NCBI RefSeq assembly: GCF_004320525.1
Contig: NZ_SIHX01000001.1
Coordinates: forward strand, 744,001-808,000
Length of the DNA: 64,000 nt
Reading direction: 5' to 3'
Source of the DNA: Arthrobacter sp. S39
GTDB lineage: Bacteria > Actinomycetota > Actinomycetes > Actinomycetales > Micrococcaceae
A program made the translations under genes and the position numbers. Below, in pieces: positions 17,900-28,328 of this stretch (position 1 is the first letter of the stretch; every line of letters begins with the position of its first letter). The notes beneath the pieces were generated by a model that searched no databases, was not told the DNA's origin, and was given only the letters and a program-made list of their open reading frames with translations.

Positions 17900-19128
17900 C
17901 GTTTAAGCGGTTCACGCGTGACGGACCAGCTGGCCGCTGCCACGACCAGGATGGCGCCCGTGACGCCGAACGCCCAGCCATAGCCCAGCCGGTCCGCCAG
18001 TACACCGGCCAGGATGGGCCCCGCAATGGCGCCGATGTCCGCTGTCATCTGGTAGACGGCCAGGACCTTGCCGCCGGAGCGGCCGGAGCCGATCACGTCC
18101 GCGACCGCGGCCTGCTGCGCCGGCCCCAGCAGACCGGAACCGATGCCGGCCAGTGTGGAGGCCAGCAGGAACCAGCCCAGTTCGTGCGTGAAGCCAATGG
18201 CGGCAGTGGCCCCGCCGGTGACAAGCAGGCCTGTCACCATCATGGGCTTGCGGCCCAGTGAATCGGCGAGACGGCCGGAGACAGTCAGGGCCGAAGCGTT
18301 GCCCGCGGCGAACACTGCCAGCGCAAGTCCGGCCGCCTCCGGCCCCGCGCCGAGGGCCGCAACAGCGAACAGCGGGACCGTCGCCATCCTGACGCCGAAC
18401 GTTGCCCACCCATTCGCAAAGCTTGAGACGAGCGCCGACCGGTAGGCGCCGACTCCGAGGGCATCTGCCAGCCGCATGTCCGGATTCCGTCCCTTCCCGT
18501 GGCCGGCCTCCCTGCGCTCGTGGCTGAGCTGTGTCTGGACGACGGCGGCGGCGACCACCAGCGCCGCGGCGTAGGCGAGGAAAGGCACCCGAAGGCCAAA
18601 GCCTGCGAGCAGGCCGCCGACGATCGGGCCGCAGACATTCCCGACAAGGAACGCCGAGGCATAGGCGCCGGACACCCGGCCGCGGCTCTCCGGCGGCGCC
18701 AGTCGGATCACCAGTGCCATGGACGCCACGGTAAACATGACCGAACCGATGCCGCCCAGGCCGCGGAACAGCAGCAGTTGCCAGTAGCCCTGCGCGAAGG
18801 CGCAGGCAGCAGTGGACGCCGCCACGATCAGGAGTCCCGCAACATAGACCGGGCGTTCACCCCACCGGGCGATCAGGGCCCCTCCGGCCGGGGCGAAGAC
18901 CAGGCGCATCAGCGCGAAGATGGCCACGATCACAGCGGCCTCGGTATTGCCGACCCCGAAGGTTGTGGCGAATTGTGGCAACACAGGCGCAACAAGCCCG
19001 AATCCGAGGGCAATAAGGAACGCTGCGGCCAGCATCACCTTGATGTCGCGCGGAAGTTTGTCCTGCCCCGGCCGCCTCAGGCCCGGAATCCGCGACGTGG
19101 CGCCGCTCACAGGGGGTGTAGAGGTCAT
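17872..19128 (-). CDS. MFS transporter (multidrug/sugar-efflux type)
   Basis: Twelve-helix major facilitator of about 418 residues. The helix 2-3 loop motif reads GGALIARWGERPVYVAG, helix 4-5 holds RGLGGIGSVMFTVAS and the helix 8-9 loop SGRLADSLGRKPMMV is the second copy of motif A. These features fit the DHA1 drug-efflux group, though the substrate cannot be fixed. ATG 19128 is preceded by AAGGA 10 bases upstream on the minus strand; the open frame begins 14 codons earlier. The C-terminus is encoded by one arm of the shared terminator with ftsY. It is divergent from amtB. Confidence 0.85.
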   Translation of the reverse strand: MTSTPPVSGATSRIPGLRRPGQDKLPRDIKVMLAAAFLIALGFGLVAPVLPQFATTFGVGNTEAAVIVAIFALMRLVFAPAGGALIARWGERPVYVAGLLIVAASTAACAFAQGYWQLLLFRGLGGIGSVMFTVASMALVIRLAPPESRGRVSGAYASAFLVGNVCGPIVGGLLAGFGLRVPFLAYAAALVVAAAVVQTQLSHERREAGHGKGRNPDMRLADALGVGAYRSALVSSFANGWATFGVRMATVPLFAVAALGAGPEAAGLALAVFAAGNASALTVSGRLADSLGRKPMMVTGLLVTGGATAAIGFTHELGWFLLASTLAGIGSGLLGPAQQAAVADVIGSGRSGGKVLAVYQMTADIGAIAGPILAGVLADRLGYGWAFGVTGAILVVAAASWSVTREPLKRIEGGIPPP

Positions 19129-19151
19129 GGTGCCGGTGTCCTTGAACTTTC

Positions 19152-19237
19152 GGTTACGGGTGGCTTGCAAGAGGGATGAAACATAACCGTAACAAGCCAG
19201 ATATGCACCATTTACTTCCTAGAGGTTGTTGTAACAA
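19152..19237 (+). promoter_or_regulatory. Repeated GTAAC half-sites upstream of amtB
   Basis: GTTAC at 19153-19157 is the inverted form of GTAAC; GTAACAA occurs at 19189-19195 and again at 19231-19237, 42 bases (four helical turns) apart. GlnR of actinobacteria recognises GTnAC-type half-sites in front of amtB, so nitrogen control is the natural reading, but spacing to a GaAAC partner is not canonical and AmtR cannot be excluded. Confidence 0.4.
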
Positions 19238-19355
19238 ACGCGCAATCTAAATCCTCCGTGGGCGAAACACAGCGCGACCAGACTCTTTATTAGGACGCAT
19301 AAGGCGTTGGCAGGCGGAGAGATCCGCAATATCGATCTGAGAGAGGACGTGCACC

Positions 19356-20705
19356 ATGGAACTTACCGCAGGTCACGTATGGCTCATGGTGGCGGCAGCA
19401 CTCGTGCTGTTTATGACACCGGGTCTGGCATTTTTCTACGGCGGCATGACGCGCGCCAAGGCCGCACTGAACATGATGATGATGAGCTTCATCTCCATCG
19501 GCATGGTCGGTGTTGTCTGGGTTCTCTGGGGTGCATCGATGAGCTCCGGCGAAGGATTCCTGCAGATTGTCGGGAACCCGTTCGCAACATTCGGGCTCGA
19601 GGGGATCACCACTCCTGACGGCCTCATCAAGGTCGGCTACGCCGCGACCTTCGCCATCATCACCGTTGCCCTGATCAGCGGCGCGATCGCTGACCGCGCC
19701 AAGTTCGGCGCCTGGACCGTGTTCGTCCCCGTCTGGGTCACGCTCGTGTACTGCCCGCTTGCCTACATGGTGTGGGGCGGCGGACTCTTCGGCCCCGAAG
19801 GTGCCCTGGGCCAGGCGCTCGGCCCGGCCATTGACTTCGCAGGCGGCACCGTGGTGCACATCAACGCCGGCGTCGCAGCCCTCGTGCTGGTGCTCATCAT
19901 CGGCAACCGCCGCGGCTTCGGCAAGGACCCGAACCACCGCCCGCACAACATCCCGTTCGTGATGCTCGGCGCAGCCATCCTGTGGTTCGGCTGGTTCGGC
20001 TTCAACGGCGGCGCCGCCACCACCGCTGAGCAGGGCGGCCTGATCTGGATCAACACGCTCGCAGCCCCGGCAGCAGCGATGCTCGGCTGGCTCATCACCG
20101 AACGCATCCGCGACGGCCACCCCACCTCCCTCGGTGCCGCCTCCGGCGTCGTTGCCGGCCTGGTTGCCATCACCCCGGCCTGCGCCAACGTCAGCCCGGT
20201 CGGCGCGCTCGGCCTCGGCGTCGTCGCCGGTGTCGCGTCCGCCCTGGCAGTGGGCCTCAAGTTCCGCTGGGGCTTCGATGACTCCCTCGACGTTGTGGGT
20301 GTCCACCTCGTGTCAGGCATCATCGGCACCGTTGCACTGGGCTTCATCGCCCTCCCCACCGACGGCGTGGGCGGCGGCCTCTTCTACGGCGGCGGAGCCA
20401 CCCAGCTGTGGGCCCAGCTCGCAGCAGCCGGCATCGCCATCGCCTACTCGGCCATCCTGACCGCCATCATTGCCCTCGCCATCCACAAGACCATGGGCTT
20501 CAGGGTCTCGGATGAGCAGGAAGTAGTGGGCGTTGACCTGAGCCTGCACGCAGAAACGGCTTACGAGTTCGGCGTCGGCGGCCACGGCGGCAGCTTCCAG
20601 CCCCTTCACGAACTGATCACCGGCAAGGGAGCCCCGGCAGAGGGCGCAACCGCCGGCGCCAAGAAGACAGAATCAGCAACAGGTAAGGAAAGCGTGGGGG
20701 CATGA
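19356..20705 (+). CDS. amtB: Ammonium transporter Amt
   Basis: Inner-membrane ammonium channel of the Amt/MEP/Rh family, about 11 helices in 449 residues. Conserved features include GLAFFYGGMTRAKA near residue 24, the periplasmic WGGGLFG, DFAGGTVVHINAG near 160-172 with a pore-lining histidine, and VGVHLVSGIIGT near 320 with the second. The C-terminal tail (KTMGFRVSDEQEVVGVD) carries the conserved GlnK-contact segment. ATG at 19356 with AGAGAGGA upstream. The stop overlaps the glnK start as ATGA, giving the classic amtB-glnK pair; GlnK blocks the channel when nitrogen is plentiful. Confidence 0.97.
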   Translation: MELTAGHVWLMVAAALVLFMTPGLAFFYGGMTRAKAALNMMMMSFISIGMVGVVWVLWGASMSSGEGFLQIVGNPFATFGLEGITTPDGLIKVGYAATFAIITVALISGAIADRAKFGAWTVFVPVWVTLVYCPLAYMVWGGGLFGPEGALGQALGPAIDFAGGTVVHINAGVAALVLVLIIGNRRGFGKDPNHRPHNIPFVMLGAAILWFGWFGFNGGAATTAEQGGLIWINTLAAPAAAMLGWLITERIRDGHPTSLGAASGVVAGLVAITPACANVSPVGALGLGVVAGVASALAVGLKFRWGFDDSLDVVGVHLVSGIIGTVALGFIALPTDGVGGGLFYGGGATQLWAQLAAAGIAIAYSAILTAIIALAIHKTMGFRVSDEQEVVGVDLSLHAETAYEFGVGGHGGSFQPLHELITGKGAPAEGATAGAKKTESATGKESVGA

Positions 20706-21040
20706 AACTGATCACAGCAATCGTCAGGCCGGAGAAGCTCGAATCCATCCGGGAAGGCCTGGAAGCCTATGGTGTCCAGGGCCTGACGGTCAGCGCGGCA
20801 AGCGGCTACGGCCGGCAACGCGGATACACCGAGGTGTACCGGGGAGCCGAATACAACGTGGACCTCCTGCCGAAGATCAGGGTTGAGGTGCTGGCCACCG
20901 ACGAGCAGGCCGACGACATCCTGGACGTCATCATCGCAAGTTCCAACACGGGACGCGCAGGTGACGGCAAGGTCTGGACCATGGACGTCTTCGAAGCAGT
21001 CCGGGTCCGTACCGGGGAACGCGGCGTAGCTGCAATCTAG
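20702..21040 (+). CDS. glnK: Nitrogen regulatory protein P-II (GlnK type)
   Basis: Trimeric PII signal protein sensing 2-oxoglutarate, ATP and ADP. The 112 residues include the T-loop with Tyr51 in RGAEYNVDLLPK, the residue adenylylated by GlnD in corynebacteria, and the B-loop TGRAGDGKVW near 82-92. It overlaps amtB by four bases. In corynebacteria and streptomycetes a glnD gene normally follows; here the operon instead ends in a strong terminator and a reverse-strand gene. Confidence 0.97.
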   Translation: MKLITAIVRPEKLESIREGLEAYGVQGLTVSAASGYGRQRGYTEVYRGAEYNVDLLPKIRVEVLATDEQADDILDVIIASSNTGRAGDGKVWTMDVFEAVRVRTGERGVAAI

Positions 21041-21063
21041 CCACCCGGCACGTAACCAGAATC

Positions 21064-21110
21064 AAAGAGCGGGCAGGAACCTGGAAAGGTTACCTGCCCG
21101 CTCTTCTTTT
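21064..21110 (+). terminator. Rho-independent terminator of amtB-glnK
   Basis: AAGAGCGGGCAGG pairs with CCTGCCCGCTCTT around a short loop that can extend pairing with AACC/GGTT; the stem is followed by TCTTTT. Textbook intrinsic terminator, also close to the end of the converging gene. Confidence 0.93.
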
Positions 21111-21116
21111 GCGCTC

Positions 21117-22532
21117 TTACTCTTCCGGCTCCGACCCGGGCCAGTCCGCAGGACCCGACGACCCGGCGTCGTACTCCTGCAGAGGCGCCGTGCCCCGCGA
21201 CCAGGCCTTGAGGACCGGCTCCACAATCCGCCAGCAGTCCTCGGCAGTGTCCCCGCGGACGGACAGCAGCGGGTCGCCGTTCAGCACGCCCTCCAGCACT
21301 TCGCCGTAGGGGAGCAGCTCGGAGGCATTCAGCCTCGCGTGGAGGGTCGCCCGGTCTAGGCTGAAAATGTCGCCGGGGCCGTTCACATCGACGTCGAGGT
21401 CCAGGGTGTCCGGTCCAAAGCCGATCCGCAGCCGGTTGGGGGCGTCCACCCCCGTGAAGCCGACGGGCAGATGGGGGACGGGGCGGAACGTCACCACCGC
21501 CTCCTTGCGTTTCACGCCCAGGGCCTTGCCGGAGCGCAGGATGAACGGGACGCCCCGCCAGCGCCAATTGTCGATCTCCACGGTGAGTTCCGCGAGCGTC
21601 TCGGTACCGCGGGAAGGGTCGACGCCTTCCTCCTTGGCGTAGTCCGGAACCTGCTTGCCGGACAGTTCCCCGGCGGAGTACCTCGCCCGCCGGGTGGACC
21701 GCGCGTACGGTGCCTTGACGCTGCTGGCACGCAGCACCGTGGAGACAGCGTCGCGCAGGTCGCGTTCGCCGACGCTGGCCGGCGGTTCGATGGCCATCAG
21801 CGCCATGATCTGCAGCAGGTGGCTCTGGATCATGTCCCGCAGGGCACCCGCATTATCGTAGTATCGCGCCCGCCCCTCCAAGGCGAGGTCCTCGTCAAAA
21901 ATGATCTCCACCTTCTCCACATGCTCCCGGTTCCAGACCGGTTCCAGGAAGTTGTTGGCAAAGCGCAGGCCCAGGATGTTCAAGACCGTTGCCTTGCCAA
22001 GGAAATGGTCCACCCGGTGGATGTGGTCTTCGGGGACCAATGCCGTGAGTGTCCGGTTGAGGGAGCGGGCGGATGCCTCGCCCGAGCCGAACGGCTTCTC
22101 CATCACCAGGCGCGTCCCGGCCGGTACCTGGCCAGGCTTGAGGGTTTCACAGGCCCGTTGGCTGACCTGCGGGGGAAGGGCGAAATAGACGGCGGCCGGC
22201 GCGTCCAGCGAAGCCAGTAAGGAGGCAAGCGGCCCGTCCGCTGTGACGTCCAGCTGATGGTAGGAGGTGCCGGCCTCCATGGCCGCCAAAGCCTTCCTTC
22301 CGGCGGCGTCGGCGGACTCGGAGGAGGCGGCGAAGGCATCGTGGACCCGGGCCTGCCACTGTTCCGGAGTCCACGCATCGGAGCCGGCCCCCACCAGTTT
22401 GAGGCCCTCCGCGCGTCCCTTCGCCACAAGCCGGGCGAGCCCGGGAAGCAGCAGGCGCCCCGTGAGATCGCCGGAAGCACCAAGAATGAGCAGGGTTTTT
22501 ACAGTCGTTAGGCTCGTCACCTTAGCCAGCAT
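21117..22532 (-). CDS. zwf: Glucose-6-phosphate dehydrogenase
   Basis: Oxidises glucose 6-phosphate to 6-phosphogluconolactone with NADP, entry to the pentose phosphate route. The 471-residue protein has the nucleotide fingerprint GASGDLTGR near 18-26, EKPFG near 145 and the active-site RVDHFLGK near residue 173. It stands alone, without the opcA, tal or pgl genes of the main actinobacterial zwf operon, so it may be a second isozyme. It is divergent from ffh; the start ATG at 22532 leaves 132 bases to the ffh start. The acidic C-terminal tail (SGPADWPGSEPEE) is unusual but short. Confidence 0.92.
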   Translation of the reverse strand: MLAKVTSLTTVKTLLILGASGDLTGRLLLPGLARLVAKGRAEGLKLVGAGSDAWTPEQWQARVHDAFAASSESADAAGRKALAAMEAGTSYHQLDVTADGPLASLLASLDAPAAVYFALPPQVSQRACETLKPGQVPAGTRLVMEKPFGSGEASARSLNRTLTALVPEDHIHRVDHFLGKATVLNILGLRFANNFLEPVWNREHVEKVEIIFDEDLALEGRARYYDNAGALRDMIQSHLLQIMALMAIEPPASVGERDLRDAVSTVLRASSVKAPYARSTRRARYSAGELSGKQVPDYAKEEGVDPSRGTETLAELTVEIDNWRWRGVPFILRSGKALGVKRKEAVVTFRPVPHLPVGFTGVDAPNRLRIGFGPDTLDLDVDVNGPGDIFSLDRATLHARLNASELLPYGEVLEGVLNGDPLLSVRGDTAEDCWRIVEPVLKAWSRGTAPLQEYDAGSSGPADWPGSEPEE

Positions 22533-22664
22533 GCCATCTTGAAGGTCCGTCTTGGTACCCTAGATAGTCGAGTCCCGTCGCCGAAGCAGTTGGAAACAAC
22601 AGCCGAGGCGCTGGTGTGCCGCAGGGCCGCCATCCGTCCATCCACTGAAAGAAGTGCACGGCGC

Positions 22665-24248
22665 GTGTTCAATTCACTCTCTGACCGGTTGACAGCAACC
22701 TTCAAGAATCTCCGTGGCAAGGGCCGCCTCACCGAGGCCGATGTCGATGCCACAGTCCGGGAGATCCGCCGCGCCCTGCTGGACGCCGACGTTGCCGTTC
22801 CGGTGGTGCGCGAATTCACTGCCCGTGTCCGCGAGCGGGCCCTTGGCGAAGAGGTCTCCGGTGCGCTGAATCCCAGCCAGCAGATTGTCAAGATCGTCAA
22901 CGACGAACTGGTTGAGATCCTCGGCGGCGAGACCCGCAGGATCCGCCTGGCCAAGACCGGCCCCACCGTCATCATGCTCGCCGGCCTCCAGGGTGCAGGT
23001 AAAACCACCCTTGCCGGCAAGCTCGCCAAATGGCTTAAGGCGCAGGGCCACAGCCCCATCCTGGTCGCCTGCGACCTCCAGCGCCCCAACGCCGTCACCC
23101 AGCTCCAGGTGGTGGGCAAGCGAGCCGGCGTACCGGTCTTCGCACCCCACCCCGGCGCCACGCACGAGCTGGAGCACCCCGCGGGCGATCCCGTGGCCGT
23201 GGCCCGCGCCGGTGTCGAGGAAGCCCGCCAGAAGCTCCACGATGTGGTGATCGTTGACACCGCCGGACGCCTGGGCGTAGACGCCGACATGATGGAACAG
23301 GCACGGCAGATCCGCCGTGCCATCGTTCCCAACGAAGTGCTGTTCGTGATCGACTCCATGATCGGCCAGGACGCCGTGAACACGGCGGTCGCCTTCGATG
23401 AGGGTGTCAACTTCACCGGCATCGTGCTCTCCAAGCTCGACGGCGACGCCCGCGGCGGTGCCGCCCTCTCCGTCGCGTCGGTCACCGGCAAGCCGGTCAT
23501 GTTTGCCTCGACCGGCGAAGGCGTGGACGACTTTGAACTGTTCCACCCGGACCGGATGGCATCCCGCATCCTGGACATGGGTGACGTCCTGACCCTGATC
23601 GAGCAGGCTGAAAAGAACTGGGACAAGGATGAAGCGGCCCGGATGGCGAAGAAATTCGCCGACCAGGAAGACTTCACCCTGGACGACTTCCTGGCGCAGA
23701 TGCAGCAGATCCGCAACATGGGCTCCATGAAGAAAATGCTCATGATGATGCCCGGCGCGCAGAACATCCGCCAGCAGCTGGAGCAGTTCGATGAGCGGGA
23801 GATCGACCGCGTCGAGGCAATCGTCCGGTCCATGACGCCGCACGAACGCGTTGCCCCCAAGATCATCAACGGCTCCCGCCGGGCACGCATTGCCCGCGGC
23901 TCGGGCGTGCACGTCTCAGAAGTCAACGGACTGCTCGAGCGCTTTGCCCAGGCCCAGAAGATGATGAAGAAGATGGCCCAGGGCGGCGGCATGCCCGGTA
24001 TGCCGGGCATGCCCGGCATGGGTGGCCCCGGCGGCGGCGCACGCAAGGGCGCCAAGAACACCCCGAAGAAGAAGGCCCGGTCCGGCAACCCGGCCAAGGC
24101 AGCCCAGGAACTCAGGGACGCCGAGGCCCGGCGCGCCGGAGCAGCGAAGGCGCTCCCCACAGGGGCGGCCTTTGGCCAGCAGTCCGGCGACTTCGATCCT
24201 TCGCAGCTCAACCTGCCCAAGGGCTTCGACAAGTTCCTCGGCAAATAA
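22665..24248 (+). CDS. ffh: Signal recognition particle protein Ffh
   Basis: GTPase that binds signal sequences and 4.5S RNA and delivers ribosomes to FtsY. About 527 residues: N domain, G domain with GLQGAGKTT near 107, DTAGRLGVDADM near 195, SKLDGDARGG near 250, and a methionine-rich M domain with MGSMKKMLMMMPG near 355 and a Met/Gly/Pro segment near 442-458. GTG 22665 gives the conserved MFNSLSDRLTATFKNLRGKG; the longer open frame from 22539 is not supported. The Lys/Ala-rich C-terminus is typical of actinobacteria. Confidence 0.97.
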   Translation: MFNSLSDRLTATFKNLRGKGRLTEADVDATVREIRRALLDADVAVPVVREFTARVRERALGEEVSGALNPSQQIVKIVNDELVEILGGETRRIRLAKTGPTVIMLAGLQGAGKTTLAGKLAKWLKAQGHSPILVACDLQRPNAVTQLQVVGKRAGVPVFAPHPGATHELEHPAGDPVAVARAGVEEARQKLHDVVIVDTAGRLGVDADMMEQARQIRRAIVPNEVLFVIDSMIGQDAVNTAVAFDEGVNFTGIVLSKLDGDARGGAALSVASVTGKPVMFASTGEGVDDFELFHPDRMASRILDMGDVLTLIEQAEKNWDKDEAARMAKKFADQEDFTLDDFLAQMQQIRNMGSMKKMLMMMPGAQNIRQQLEQFDEREIDRVEAIVRSMTPHERVAPKIINGSRRARIARGSGVHVSEVNGLLERFAQAQKMMKKMAQGGGMPGMPGMPGMGGPGGGARKGAKNTPKKKARSGNPAKAAQELRDAEARRAGAAKALPTGAAFGQQSGDFDPSQLNLPKGFDKFLGK

Positions 24249-24255
24249 CCACGTA

Positions 24256-24321
24256 CCCAACCGGGTCGCGCTAACTGACGTTTTGAGCGGTGTAAACGAC
24301 ACTTGGCGCTACTTGGTTGGG
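24256..24321. repeat. 66-bp imperfect palindrome after ffh
   Basis: CCCAACC (24256-24262) and GGTTGGG (24315-24321) bound a symmetric element; within it GCGC and CGTTT on the left face their complements on the right, giving roughly two thirds of positions paired over 32-base arms. It lies between ffh and the next gene. It may fold as a terminator, or be a copy of a dispersed extragenic palindrome; no second copy was seen in this window. Confidence 0.6.
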
Positions 24322-24350
24322 ATGCGGGGGCCGTGGAATAGGGTTGGGTC

Positions 24351-25085
24351 ATGTTCAAGCAGAGGGTAGTGTTCGTGCACGGCGCCGGAAGCTTCGGCTC
24401 GGCTGCCTGGCCCCGGCAGCACGGCATGGCACTGGCCTACGACGCCCTGTTCCTGCGGCGGCACGGCTTCGATCCTGTGGCAGAACCGGTGGAATCGTCC
24501 TTCACCGAGGACACCGCGATCGTCCTGAGGTCCCTTGCCGACGACGGCCGGGGAGCCGCCGGTGGCCACATTGTGGCGCATTCCCAGGGCGCGATCTCGG
24601 CGATGATGGCCGCCGTCGAACGCCCGGACCTGGTGTATTCGCTGACGCTGGTGGAGCCGGCCTGCCTGTCCCTGACGGCGGAGCTGCCGGCGACGGCGGC
24701 GCACCGGGAACTCATGCAGCCGCTCTTTGATGTCCGTCACCAACTGGGTGATGAGGATTTCCAGCGGGAGTTTATCCGCCGCGTCTACGCGGCGGACCTT
24801 GAGGAGCCGGCCACACAGGAGGAAAAAAGGTCCGCGCGGCGGCTACGGCTTCAGGCGCCCTCCTGGGAAGCGCCGCTGCAGATCGTTCCCGGTGTCCCCA
24901 CCCTGGTCCTGACGGGCGGCTGGGAACCCCTTTACGAAGAGATCGCCGGGTACCTCAGGGAAACAGGCGCCCTGCACCGCCACGCCGCGGGAGGTCACCG
25001 CCCCCAGGATTCCCCCGAAGGCGACCGCTACATCCGCTCATTCATAGCCGACGTCAGCCGGCGGCGGCAGCTCCGGGCGTCCTGA
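24351..25085 (+). CDS. Alpha/beta hydrolase
   Basis: A 244-residue alpha/beta-hydrolase-fold protein, likely an esterase or similar serine hydrolase in the cytoplasm. The oxyanion-region FVHGAGSFGSAAW is near residues 8-20, the nucleophile elbow AHSQGA near 75-80, and the segment VPTLVLTGGWEPLYEE near 182-197 precedes a late histidine in AAGGHRPQD near 217. The acid residue is not obvious (a Glu in GGWEPLYEE may serve). Substrate unknown. No partner genes; it lies alone between ffh and thiC. Confidence 0.72.
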   Translation: MFKQRVVFVHGAGSFGSAAWPRQHGMALAYDALFLRRHGFDPVAEPVESSFTEDTAIVLRSLADDGRGAAGGHIVAHSQGAISAMMAAVERPDLVYSLTLVEPACLSLTAELPATAAHRELMQPLFDVRHQLGDEDFQREFIRRVYAADLEEPATQEEKRSARRLRLQAPSWEAPLQIVPGVPTLVLTGGWEPLYEEIAGYLRETGALHRHAAGGHRPQDSPEGDRYIRSFIADVSRRRQLRAS

Positions 25086-25109
25086 CCCGCGTATTTTGTT
25101 GAGGTGCAA

Positions 25110-25143
25110 CCGTCCGGCCAGCCCCCAAATGCCGGCCGGACGG
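25110..25143. terminator. Hairpin between the hydrolase and thiC
   Basis: CCGTCCGGCC at 25110-25119 is perfectly complementary to 25134-25143, with a 14-base loop, between two converging genes. Probably serves both strands; no long T tract. Confidence 0.65.
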
Positions 25144-25147
25144 AGCC

Positions 25148-27062
<1,915 letters not shown>

Positions 27063-27140
27063 CTAGATGAAGCTACCACAGGTCCGCGCGGGGCGTCCCT
27101 GCCGCGACCGCACGGTCTTTTCGCGGATTAGGCTGGTGCC

Positions 27141-28223
27141 ATGGCCGGAATCATCGAATTTAGCGGAACTGTGCTCACCGGACCGGACAGGGAACGGCAG
27201 GGGCTGTGGTCCGTCGACGGCCGCCTCACGTTCCACCGGCCCGCCACCACACCGGATGTTGTGCTCGACGGCTGGGTCCTCCCCGGGTTCGTTGATGCCC
27301 ACTGCCACATCGGCCTGGGACCCGGCGGCGCGGTGCCGGATGAGGTGGCCGAAGAACAGGCCCGCACCGACCGCGACGCCGGCACCCTCCTGGTCCGCGA
27401 CGCCGGCGGAGCGAGCGACACACGCTGGCTGCAGCAGCGCCACGACATGCCCCGGCTCATCCGCGCGGGGCGGCACATTGCCCGCTCCCGGCGCTATCTG
27501 CGGGACTTCGCCGTCGAGGTGGAGCCTGATGGCCTGGTGGAGGCGGTGCGCAAGCAGGCGCGGGCCGGCGACGGCTGGGTCAAGCTCGTGGGGGACTGGA
27601 TCGACCGCGGCGCCGGCGACCTCGCGCCGTCGTTTCCCGACGCCGTCGTCCGTGACGCCGTGCAGGCGGCGCATGACGAGGGCGCCCGCGTGACCGCCCA
27701 CTGCTTCGCCGAAGACACCCTGGACCAGATGCTCGACGCCGGCATCGACTGCATCGAGCACGCCACCGGTCTGCTGCCCCGCCACCTTCCGCGGCTCGCC
27801 GGGCAGGGCGTGCCCATTGTGCCGACCCTGATCAACATCGACACCTTCCCCGACATCGCCCGCCAGGCGGAATCGAAATTCCCGCGCTACGCCGCCCACA
27901 TGCGCGCGCTGTGGGAGCGCCGGGCCGAACGGGTGCTGGAAGCGTTTGAGGCCGGCGTAACGATTTATGCGGGGACTGACGCCGGCAGCGTCATCCGGCA
28001 CGGGCGGATCGCCGACGAAATCCTGGCGCTGCACCGGGCAGGCCTGCCTCCGGCGGCGGCTCTGGACGCAGCCTGCTGGGGCGCGCGGAGTTGGCTGGGT
28101 GCTGGCGGGATCTCCGAAGATGCCAGCGCGGACGTGGTGGTCTGCCGGGAAGACCCGCGGGAGGTGCCTACTACCGTCGCCTCGCTCACGAACGTTGTGT
28201 TGCGCGGAGAACTGATCCGCTGA
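27141..28223 (+). CDS. Amidohydrolase family protein
   Basis: Metal-dependent TIM-barrel hydrolase of 360 residues. The metal-binding DAHCHIG near residues 52-58, a GDWIDRG segment that may follow the bridging lysine (WVKLVGD near 150), a histidine in TAHCFAED near 192, EHATG near 213 and TDAG near 279 follow the amidohydrolase/imidazolonepropionase-like order. A small N-terminal beta sandwich precedes the barrel. The substrate cannot be assigned; prolidase, hydantoinase-like and isoaspartyl-type activities are all represented in the superfamily. ATG 27141 lies about 80 bases from the thiC riboswitch on the other strand. Confidence 0.82.
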   Translation: MAGIIEFSGTVLTGPDRERQGLWSVDGRLTFHRPATTPDVVLDGWVLPGFVDAHCHIGLGPGGAVPDEVAEEQARTDRDAGTLLVRDAGGASDTRWLQQRHDMPRLIRAGRHIARSRRYLRDFAVEVEPDGLVEAVRKQARAGDGWVKLVGDWIDRGAGDLAPSFPDAVVRDAVQAAHDEGARVTAHCFAEDTLDQMLDAGIDCIEHATGLLPRHLPRLAGQGVPIVPTLINIDTFPDIARQAESKFPRYAAHMRALWERRAERVLEAFEAGVTIYAGTDAGSVIRHGRIADEILALHRAGLPPAAALDAACWGARSWLGAGGISEDASADVVVCREDPREVPTTVASLTNVVLRGELIR

Positions 28224-28258
28224 CGGTTGAAGATCACACCGGCGCCACTGGGAATAAA

Positions 28259-28270
28259 TTGAAGCTTCAA
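28259..28270. promoter_or_regulatory. Perfect 12-bp palindrome upstream of VOC gene
   Basis: TTGAAGCTTCAA, flanked by AAA and GTAATTT, lies 59 bases before the start of the VOC-family gene. Such AT-rich palindromes are typical operators of MarR/HxlR-type regulators that control aromatic ring-cleavage-like VOC genes. The regulator gene is not nearby. Confidence 0.5.
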
Positions 28271-28328
28271 GTAATTTAGATTGGTAGAGGCCACCGAAAC
28301 CCGGCGGCCACCGGACCGGGAGTTTTCG

